A stretch of DNA of 5,417 nucleotides, from NCBI GenBank assembly GCA_030608865.1, contig JAUWDI010000084.1:1-5417 (forward strand). The letters are read 5' to 3'. The stretch is from Anaerolineales bacterium. Its GTDB lineage: Bacteria; Chloroflexota; Anaerolineae; Anaerolineales; E44-bin32. Numbering within the stretch: the first letter of the stretch is position 1; each line of letters starts with the position of its first letter. Made by a program: the position numbers and the translations under genes. Below are positions 1 through 4,744 of this stretch, one piece after another. Under the pieces are notes generated by a model, which had not been told where the DNA came from, ran no database searches, and was given only the letters and a program-made list of their open reading frames with translations.

Positions 1-324
1 GGAAATAGTGGCCTCCTCTACATTTCCCAAAGGGATCTCGAAATCTTCAGATGCGTATGTCCATTGAGCTTGGTTATCGAAGAAGACGATGCCGCCAGCC
101 AAGATGGCGAGAACCACCCCTGCTGCAATTGCCGCTCCCCAGGCCGAGCGGCGACCGATAAGTATATCGAGCCCAATTGCGATAAGCAGGATCGGCCAGA
201 AACGCACGATGACGTCCCATAGGTTCAGCTCTATAAAACCCAAATTGTTCAACAAAAAAAGCACACCTAAGGAAATCAGGATAATCGGTCCTGTAATACC
301 TGGTCTACGATGGCGATTATTCAT
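1..324 (-). CDS. LiaF/toast-rack-like membrane protein, 3' end cut off by the window
   Basis: A reading frame opens with ATG at 324 and stays open for all 108 codons to the left window edge, so the C-terminal part is missing. The product starts MNNRHRRPGITGPIILISLG, a positively charged cytoplasmic end. Three hydrophobic helices follow at about 9-27, 40-57 and 62-83. The second carries RFWPILLIAIGLDILIG, the WP..LI..G motif of DUF5668/LiaI-LiaF membrane regions. After the third helix the sequence turns hydrophilic (FFDNQAQWTY) and ends in EIPLGNVEEATIS. That wording matches the start of the beta-rich toast-rack or LiaF C-terminal domain, which usually lies outside or beside the membrane. It follows the six-helix protein on the same strand. 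The missing part would decide between a LiaF-like regulator and a general DUF5668 protein. Start is supported by GAGGAG eight bases upstream. Confidence 0.85.
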   Translation of the reverse strand, partial: MNNRHRRPGITGPIILISLGVLFLLNNLGFIELNLWDVIVRFWPILLIAIGLDILIGRRSAWGAAIAAGVVLAILAGGIVFFDNQAQWTYASEDFEIPLGNVEEATIS

Positions 325-463
325 CTCTTTCACTCCTCACTCGGCATATAAGCGAAGCACAGCACCTGCCCGTCCCATCAAACGTCATGATCAGCGGGAT
401 CTCGTGACTGTGGTCTGGCAATTTCGCCTACCCGAATCATCCAGTATCCGCCTGCGTCGTACT
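325..463. other. Intergenic gap with no recognisable gene
   Basis: These 139 bases between the two LiaF-like genes hold only very short open frames (about 13, 20 and 24 codons) without good ribosome binding sites. I see no convincing terminator or promoter. The only clear element is the ribosome binding site for the downstream gene. Confidence 0.6.
333..338 (-). promoter_or_regulatory. Ribosome binding site of the truncated LiaF-like gene
   Basis: GAGGAG lies eight bases before the ATG at 324. The 13-base context AGTGAGGAGTGAA (341-329) is identical to that before the Ig/zinc-ribbon gene (2856-2844). Confidence 0.75.
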
Positions 464-976
464 TCAGCGCGGGCGGAAAAACGAATTAAACAGGATCATC
501 AAGCCGGCGCCGATCAAGATGACTGGCCACAACAGCCCTGAGAATTGCCCTGCGCCCAGGAAAAAACCAAAGATTGCAAACATGATCAAGCTCGCAACAA
601 TGGCTCGGCTGCCATCTTTCAGCGCCTCGCGGGTCTTGCCTTCGAGCATCCCGGAGACGATGACACCTACACCCACGAAACCAGGTATAAGCGTCCAGAT
701 ATACGCCCAGCTTCCCCAGTTGCCCGTGGCATTCTGCCAATACAGAATCCCACCGATCCCGCCTACGATCGAAGCCGGAATCGCCAGAGCCGGCGTGTTT
801 GTCAGCAACCCCATCAGTAAAAGGAAAACGCCCACTCCAATCACAAGTAGGGGCCAGTTCTGCTTAAGATCTATGAACGCGAAGATGTCAGGAAATATTT
901 GAGCTGCCAGGAAAGCGGCACCGATCAGAATGATGAGTACCCCGGCCACTATGTTTGATCGCTGTCCTTGCTCCAT
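464..976 (-). CDS. Six-helix LiaF/DUF5668-like membrane protein
   Basis: This 170-residue integral membrane protein has about six hydrophobic helices at roughly 8-28, 41-58, 62-80, 90-110, 125-143 and 147-164, with short loops and an arginine-rich end (FFRPR). Two helices carry the motif WP-hydrophobic-IG-hydrophobic-G: WPLLVIGVGVFLLLMG at 41-56 and WPVILIGAGLMILF at 150-163. This motif is typical of the membrane region of LiaI/LiaF-like and DUF5668 proteins, and the two copies suggest an internal duplication of a three-helix unit. No extracellular or cytoplasmic domain is present, so if related to LiaF it lacks the usual C-terminal soluble part. The next gene, 139 bases downstream on the same strand, carries the same motif. 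In LiaF-type systems such proteins tune the response to cell-envelope damage; a role here is inferred only. Start is set by a strong AGGAGG. Confidence 0.85.
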   Translation of the reverse strand: MEQGQRSNIVAGVLIILIGAAFLAAQIFPDIFAFIDLKQNWPLLVIGVGVFLLLMGLLTNTPALAIPASIVGGIGGILYWQNATGNWGSWAYIWTLIPGFVGVGVIVSGMLEGKTREALKDGSRAIVASLIMFAIFGFFLGAGQFSGLLWPVILIGAGLMILFNSFFRPR

Positions 977-981
977 GTCAC

Positions 982-987
982 CCTCCT
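982..987 (-). promoter_or_regulatory. Ribosome binding site of the six-helix membrane protein
   Basis: AGGAGG, a full-consensus Shine-Dalgarno, ends five bases before the ATG at 976. It is the strongest ribosome binding site in the window and fixes this start. Confidence 0.8.
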
Positions 988-1097
988 ATTTCCATTTACG
1001 CAGATGTTATGAATAAGTCGCGCTGATTTTCAGCCTTTATCCTACTGCATTTTCAAGTTCAAAAGATGAAATCTCACGGTTTTTATACCCATCTTGG

Positions 1098-1991
1098 TTA
1101 CAGCGGGTTCTTAAAATCGTAGATCCCGTTCCGCACAGGCCAGATGCGATTACACCCTTTGCAGTGCAAGCCCTCCGGAGTCGTTTGTAGTTCAAGTGAG
1201 TCACACTCTGGGCAGCGCCAGATCGAGCCCTCACGCACGCGCCCGGGTGCACCATCAACCGAGGAAAATTGAAAAACACTGGGGGTCAGCTGAATGCAAT
1301 TCCCCGTGCGCTGCATTATTGAGTCAAGAGCCACCAACACATTTAGAGGTACGTGGCGCTTGAGGAGATTAATGCGAAAGTGGGAAACGGTTAGCTTTCG
1401 CCCGGGCGAAAATCCCGCTTCATTCAACCATTTGTAAACGATTCGAGGATGGAAGTTGAAGTTCAGTTCTGTGAACTCGATTGCTTCAGAGTCGAAGGGA
1501 CTCCATTCCTGCCGTCGAAAGGCCCAACGGGCGATGGCCTTGAGGTTGCGTTTGTTTGCATATTCGAGGATGAAGGTTGATCCAGGAACAAGTGTAGGTC
1601 TAATCTGGCTCAACGCCTTTTGCGGTTCCACCAGGTGATGAAGCGTTCGGATCATTGTGGCGGCATCGAATGTTTCTTGCGCAAAGGGTAAGCGATAGAC
1701 GTCGCCGACGACATAAATATAGCGCTCACTCTCGCCAAGTTGCTTCTGCGCCAACTCAATCTGCGTTCGCGAATAATCAAGCAGGACAATCTGCTGATAC
1801 CCCTTATATCGAGATGTATTTCTCCCGGCCCCTGCGCCCACCTCCAGCAATCGGGATCCACCCTCGGGCAGCAATCGCTGGAGAGCGATCGCCTCTACTC
1901 GATCCTCGTATTCCCGGCTCCCCTGTTCCCAGAATTTCTCCTGGTAATCTGAGCCTTCATAATCACAAATTGGAGGTCGGCTTTCGCTCAT
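1098..1991 (-). CDS. Class I SAM-dependent methyltransferase with C-terminal Trm112-like zinc ribbon
   Basis: This 297-residue soluble protein should transfer a methyl group from S-adenosylmethionine; the acceptor is unknown. The Rossmann-type methyltransferase core shows motif I LLEVGAGAGRNT (48-59), motif II LLDYS with the ribose-binding aspartate D72, motif III GDVYRLPF (96-103) and motif IV FDAATMIRTLHHL (108-120), as in the Methyltransf_11 group. An approximately 100-residue lid or substrate region follows (ANKRNLKAIARW, then SPF, FHPRIVYKWL, LTVSHFRI). The last 40 residues are a zinc ribbon with C260, C263, C277 and C280, then IWPVRNGIYDF, which resembles the C-terminus of Trm112-like domains (YPI..GIP). 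Many bacterial methyltransferases carry such a ribbon as a separate protein or at the N-terminus; here it is C-terminal. The start ATG has only a weak GGTG Shine-Dalgarno. It is 95 bases after the Ig/zinc-ribbon gene and 121 bases before the next. Confidence 0.9.
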   Translation of the reverse strand: MSESRPPICDYEGSDYQEKFWEQGSREYEDRVEAIALQRLLPEGGSRLLEVGAGAGRNTSRYKGYQQIVLLDYSRTQIELAQKQLGESERYIYVVGDVYRLPFAQETFDAATMIRTLHHLVEPQKALSQIRPTLVPGSTFILEYANKRNLKAIARWAFRRQEWSPFDSEAIEFTELNFNFHPRIVYKWLNEAGFSPGRKLTVSHFRINLLKRHVPLNVLVALDSIMQRTGNCIQLTPSVFQFSSVDGAPGRVREGSIWRCPECDSLELQTTPEGLHCKGCNRIWPVRNGIYDFKNPL

Positions 1992-2043
1992 GTCACACCA
2001 TAGAAACGCCGGTCACCTGCGTGCCCGGCGAAATATCATCTCA

Positions 2044-2072
2044 ATTGTACTCTCTCAAACTCGTGGTGTCAG
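2044..2072 (-). promoter_or_regulatory. Candidate sigma70-type promoter for the methyltransferase gene
   Basis: On the minus strand CTGACA (2072-2067) and TACAAT (2049-2044) are separated by 17 bases; each hexamer matches the TTGACA/TATAAT consensus at five of six positions. Transcription would start near 2037, giving a leader of about 45 bases before the ATG at 1991. It lies entirely between the stop of the preceding gene and the methyltransferase, so this gene may be transcribed separately from the exporter genes. Promoter strength is not tested. Confidence 0.5.
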
Positions 2073-2086
2073 CCGCCGATTCAAGT

Positions 2087-2842
2087 TTAAGAATCAAAAT
2101 AGCGCGTTTCGTCCAGTTTGTTTTTTTGCTGCGCCTCACCACCTTCGGGCTCTTGCTCCAGCAGCCCTATCTCTGCATCGGCGCGAAACCGCACCTCTGC
2201 CTCGTCAAGCGCGGCACGACTCGCCCGCGGGATGATCGCCCATTTGCTGCAATGCGGACACATCTCCAGCTTCCCAACCAATAGATTTGGTGAGAGAAAA
2301 TGTCGGGAATAAGGAAAGCCACAGCGCCGACAGACCGCACCCCCGGCAGAACCGTACTTTCCAAGCTTGAAACTGCCTGAGCGGCGGCCCATGAACGTAA
2401 GAAGGATGGCTCCAAGAACCATGAGCACAACAATTGCTCCTATCAGCGGGATGGTGAGATTGGCCGCCTGTTTCCAACTCTCTTCCGCGCTGACGAACTC
2501 CAATCTTACTTCTTCTGCAAATATCTCTGCACCGCTTGCCGTCGTCCCAATGGCTGAAAACGTATGTGCGCCCACTGCATAGTCACTGGTGCTGAAGGAA
2601 AACTTAAACGGAGCTTCCAAGACTTCCGCAAAGAATTCCCCGTCGAGCAGGTATTTAACCCGTTCCAGATCTTGCGGTCCATCGGCAGAGATCGTGAACC
2701 GTCCCTGAATTCGTCCAGCGGCTCTATACCCGAAGTCTCGCCGCAAACGTATTGTTAACCGATCGTCGCCATCCTGGCCATATGCAGGAACAGTTAACAC
2801 AGAAGCCAACAGGAAGAATATTAATATTCTCACCTTTCTCAT
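2087..2842 (-). CDS. Secreted Ig-like domain / one membrane helix / cytoplasmic zinc ribbon protein
   Basis: This 251-residue membrane protein has no name I recognise. Residues 1-22 form a signal peptide (positive MRKVR, hydrophobic core, likely cleavage after AYG). Residues about 28-117 look like a bacterial Ig-like beta-sandwich of the Big/cadherin-like type, with the pattern RVKYLLDGEF, APFKFSFST, Y..GAHTFSAIG. One hydrophobic helix covers about 129-151 and is followed by GRRSG, so the C-terminus should be cytoplasmic. There C171 and C174 (CRRC) and C195 and C198 (CPHC) form a four-cysteine zinc ribbon. The tail of about 50 residues is charged and Glu/Gln-rich. It lies nine bases after the permease gene with an overlapping ribosome binding site. 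I infer that it is an accessory subunit or sensor of the ABC exporter that links an outside Ig domain to an inside zinc ribbon; a free-standing role is possible. Confidence 0.85.
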   Translation of the reverse strand: MRKVRILIFFLLASVLTVPAYGQDGDDRLTIRLRRDFGYRAAGRIQGRFTISADGPQDLERVKYLLDGEFFAEVLEAPFKFSFSTSDYAVGAHTFSAIGTTASGAEIFAEEVRLEFVSAEESWKQAANLTIPLIGAIVVLMVLGAILLTFMGRRSGSFKLGKYGSAGGAVCRRCGFPYSRHFLSPNLLVGKLEMCPHCSKWAIIPRASRAALDEAEVRFRADAEIGLLEQEPEGGEAQQKNKLDETRYFDS

Positions 2843-2847
2843 CTTCA

Positions 2848-2853
2848 CTCCTC
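2848..2853 (-). promoter_or_regulatory. Ribosome binding site overlapping the permease stop codon
   Basis: GAGGAG sits five bases before the ATG at 2842 and shares bases with the permease TGA (2852-2854). This favours the ATG at 2842 over the GTG at 2848, which would directly abut the GAGGA core. The arrangement implies that ribosomes finishing the permease help start the next gene. Confidence 0.8.
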
Positions 2854-3643
2854 ACTTCCAGCGCGTTAGGATGGCCTCGCGCTGAAAGAGCTGTGTGGCG
2901 AAAGCCAGTAAACCAACATCGAGTACGGTGACCCCAATTGCCATCCACAGGATCATGGTTTCGTTGATAAAGATCAATCCGCTGATCTGGGCGAAGAAAA
3001 GGACCAGCAGCGGAAGGATGACCAGCATAGATATCTGTTCGGCTACGCGGGGGTCGTTTACTCGAGAGGATACCATGATGGCGATACTCACTGCGGCAAC
3101 AGCCAAAAGCGGGCCAACGACCACGATCGCAAACAACCAGAGTGGACCCGTCACCTGCCGCAATAACCCAGGTCCCTCAGTAAGGATAGCCACCCCCACG
3201 GAAAAAATTGAGAAAGACAGCCATGTTGCACCGATCGCGGGCAGCGCTGCCGCAACAGCCTTGCCGGCGAGAAGCTCTAGAGTCGTCACCGGCGTCGCCA
3301 GCACCGGCTCCAGCGTTCTTGTCGTTTTCTCACCCACAATACTATAGGAAGCGAAGGTCGCTGGTATAGCAAGCGGCATCAACATAAACAGCAACATGAA
3401 TTGACTCACGACGAAGTATTGTCCGCATGTTTCGCCACTCATCCCCTCACACAAGTCCGCGAAACTGGCGGGCATATCCGCTGTCGAAAACCCGGCCATC
3501 TCGCCGGGAGTACCCATGGTATAGAGAATGATTAACGGCAGGGCGGTCATCATGAGCGGCATAAAAACCACCGTAAAGAGCACGAAGCGATTCTTGAACA
3601 CTTCTGCCCACTCCTTGCGCGCGATCACCCAAATTTTACGCAT
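2852..3643 (-). CDS. ABC-2 type transporter permease (NatB-like)
   Basis: This is the membrane subunit of the exporter powered by the ATPase encoded just upstream. The 263-residue protein begins with a short amphipathic cytoplasmic stretch, MRKIWVIARKEW, typical of ABC-2 permeases. It has about six hydrophobic helices at roughly 20-42, 80-103, 129-152, 168-192, 203-226 and 229-250. Between helices 2 and 3 is the family hallmark, EKTTRTLEPVLATPVT (105-120) running into ELLAGK, thought to be the coupling region facing the ATPase. The loop between helices 1 and 2 (about 43-79) should be outside the membrane and holds two cysteines, C65 and C73, that could form a disulfide. Length is near the family's usual 250-400, on the short side. 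Its TGA stop overlaps the ribosome binding site of the next gene, so translation of the two is probably coupled. The transported substrate is unknown. Confidence 0.93.
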   Translation of the reverse strand: MRKIWVIARKEWAEVFKNRFVLFTVVFMPLMMTALPLIILYTMGTPGEMAGFSTADMPASFADLCEGMSGETCGQYFVVSQFMLLFMLMPLAIPATFASYSIVGEKTTRTLEPVLATPVTTLELLAGKAVAAALPAIGATWLSFSIFSVGVAILTEGPGLLRQVTGPLWLFAIVVVGPLLAVAAVSIAIMVSSRVNDPRVAEQISMLVILPLLVLFFAQISGLIFINETMILWMAIGVTVLDVGLLAFATQLFQREAILTRWK

Positions 3644-3647
3644 AACA

Positions 3648-3655
3648 CACCTCTC
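3648..3655 (-). promoter_or_regulatory. Ribosome binding site of the ABC permease gene
   Basis: GAGAGGTG, with the AGAGG core six bases before the ATG at 3643, fixes the permease start. The frame can be extended to a TTG at 3703, but this would add a 20-residue charged leader with no ribosome binding site of its own and would break the usual MRKIWVIARKEW beginning. Confidence 0.75.
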
Positions 3656-3780
3656 AAACAAGAAACTACCAATTTTGTGGGCACCGTACTTTCTTCGCCC
3701 CAATACACCCAGGCCAACATAGGTGTAGTTATGTAAAGCAGCGCCCAGACGAAATTCTCACATCAAAACGATAGTCAAAG

Positions 3781-3794
3781 CAAGTAATTACTTG
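3781..3794. repeat. 14-base perfect palindrome across the ATPase stop codon
   Basis: CAAGTAATTACTTG is a perfect palindrome that contains the TAA stop of the ATPase gene (3788-3790). It is AT-centred and not followed by a T-run, so it does not look like a rho-independent terminator. It could be a protein-binding site or a small RNA-end structure, or chance: about 0.3 such palindromes are expected in a window of this size. Confidence 0.25.
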
Positions 3795-4690
3795 ACCAGG
3801 CGCAAATAAATCTCCTCCAGGGAACGACGCAGCTCGCCGACAAACTGAATATCCGCGCCGGCATCCACCAACGCCCTGATCAATTCCGGGTTATTCCTCT
3901 CGGGGTCATCTAACCCGACGACCAGCTTGTTTTCCTTTATCTCCACGGAGCGCACGAAGGGTTGCTCGCTTACCACTTTTTCATATGCAGGAGAGGCCGC
4001 GCTCAGATGAACCACGACCACGCGATCATAAAGTTTCGCCCGCAGCGCTTCGGGAGTGTCGAGCGCCAGCAAGCGAGTATTAATCACTGCGATGCGGTCA
4101 CACAGCCGATCCGCCTCATCGAGATTATGAGTACACAGGAAGATTGTTCTTCCCTTGTCCTTTAACTCACCGATGAACTCCCGCACCAAACGCGCCATCT
4201 CCGGGTCGAGACCAGCTGTCGGCTCATCAAGTAAGAGCACCTTCGGTTCATGCAGCATCGCCCGAGCGATGGCCAACTTCTGCCGCATTCCCTTTGAGAA
4301 AGTCGCCGCCACATCCCCGCGCCGATCCCACAATCCCAACAGGCGCAGATAGCGCTCCACCTGTCCAGCCACATCCTCCACATCATGCAATTCGGCGAAG
4401 AAGCTTAAGTTCCTCTCCGCACTCAATCGGTCGTACAGCCCAGGCGACTCGGTTAATATTCCTACGTTGCGCCTGATCTCGTTATCATCTCGCCCCACTT
4501 CATACCCGGCGACCTTTGCCTTCCCCGAAGTTGGCGAAATTAACGCGCTCAGCATGCGGATCGTTGTCGTCTTCCCCGCGCCGTTTGGCCCCAGGAAACC
4601 AAAGATCTCGCCCGGCCTGACTTCCATATCCAGGCCATCAACTGCCAGCACGTCACCGAAGCGCTTGGTTAACCCCTTCGTATCAATCAT
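3788..4690 (-). CDS. ABC-2 type transporter ATP-binding protein (NatA/CcmA-like)
   Basis: This is the cytoplasmic ATPase subunit that would power the exporter formed with the next gene. The 300-residue product has one nucleotide-binding domain: Walker A GPNGAGKT at 34-41, signature FSKGMRQK at 131-138 (in place of LSGGQ, common in NatA-like exporter ATPases), Walker B VLLLDEP at 151-157, D-loop GLD at 160-162 and switch histidine H188. The usual Q-loop glutamine is replaced in the context GILTESPGLYDRLS (77-90), a variant also seen in this subfamily. A C-terminal extension of about 80 residues ends in RRSLEEIYLRLV, the tail typical of ABC-2 exporter ATPases, so the gene looks full length. The start is the ATG with GAGGAG seven bases upstream. 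It lies 54 bases after the YhfC gene and 144 bases before the permease, all on one strand. The substrate cannot be told; sodium, peptide or antibiotic export are all known in the family. Confidence 0.95.
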   Translation of the reverse strand: MIDTKGLTKRFGDVLAVDGLDMEVRPGEIFGFLGPNGAGKTTTIRMLSALISPTSGKAKVAGYEVGRDDNEIRRNVGILTESPGLYDRLSAERNLSFFAELHDVEDVAGQVERYLRLLGLWDRRGDVAATFSKGMRQKLAIARAMLHEPKVLLLDEPTAGLDPEMARLVREFIGELKDKGRTIFLCTHNLDEADRLCDRIAVINTRLLALDTPEALRAKLYDRVVVVHLSAASPAYEKVVSEQPFVRSVEIKENKLVVGLDDPERNNPELIRALVDAGADIQFVGELRRSLEEIYLRLVK

Positions 4691-4697
4691 CCTTTTT

Positions 4698-4703
4698 CTC
4701 CTC
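4698..4703 (-). promoter_or_regulatory. Ribosome binding site of the ABC ATPase gene
   Basis: GAGGAG lies seven bases before the ATG at 4690. It decides the start: the longer frame that opens with TTG at 4705 would place this Shine-Dalgarno inside the coding sequence, so its five extra residues (MRRKR) are not real. Confidence 0.85.
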
Positions 4704-4707
4704 AAAA

Positions 4708-4719
4708 GCGGATATCCGC
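4708..4719. promoter_or_regulatory. 12-base perfect palindrome in the ATPase leader
   Basis: GCGGATATCCGC is a perfect palindrome five bases from the ATPase Shine-Dalgarno. On the gene strand it is followed by TTTT, so the RNA could form a four-pair hairpin with an ATAT loop. It could be an operator, a weak attenuator or nothing. About one 12-base palindrome is expected by chance in a window this long, so its placement is the only argument for function. Confidence 0.25.
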
Positions 4720-4744
4720 CCGGCCTACAAATGCTCTCTCCCGA

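Noticed and set aside
336..402. Very short minus-strand frames (13 to 24 codons) in the gap between the LiaF-like genes
   Set aside because: None has a proper Shine-Dalgarno or recognisable peptide pattern. One ends in a TGA that overlaps the next ribosome binding site, but this is weak evidence.
89..541. Plus-strand open frame of 150 codons
   Set aside because: It is antisense to the truncated LiaF-like gene and runs through the gap into the end of the next; its composition is low quality and no family pattern is visible.
1022..1034. Inverted repeat GCTGA-AAA-TCAGC after the methyltransferase gene, as a terminator
   Set aside because: The stem is only five pairs and no T-run follows on the gene strand, so it is not a convincing terminator.
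1030..1065. Promoter for the six-helix membrane protein (TTGAAC/TTGAAA with nearby GATAAA, TAAAGG)
   Set aside because: The -35-like words are good, but no -10 hexamer with acceptable spacing and match is present.
2078..2095. Inverted repeat GATTC...GAATC across the stop of the Ig/zinc-ribbon gene, as a terminator
   Set aside because: The stem is five pairs with a loop of eight bases and no T-run after it.
1655..2284. Plus-strand open frame of 209 codons overlapping the methyltransferase gene
   Set aside because: It runs antisense to a gene with clear methyltransferase motifs, spans two genes and a promoter-like gap, has an arginine- and histidine-rich composition without domains, and shows no ribosome binding site.
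3626..3719. Minus-strand 31-codon open frame starting with ATG at 3719 and overlapping the permease start
   Set aside because: There is no ribosome binding site before it, and its end lies inside the permease gene in another frame; it looks accidental.
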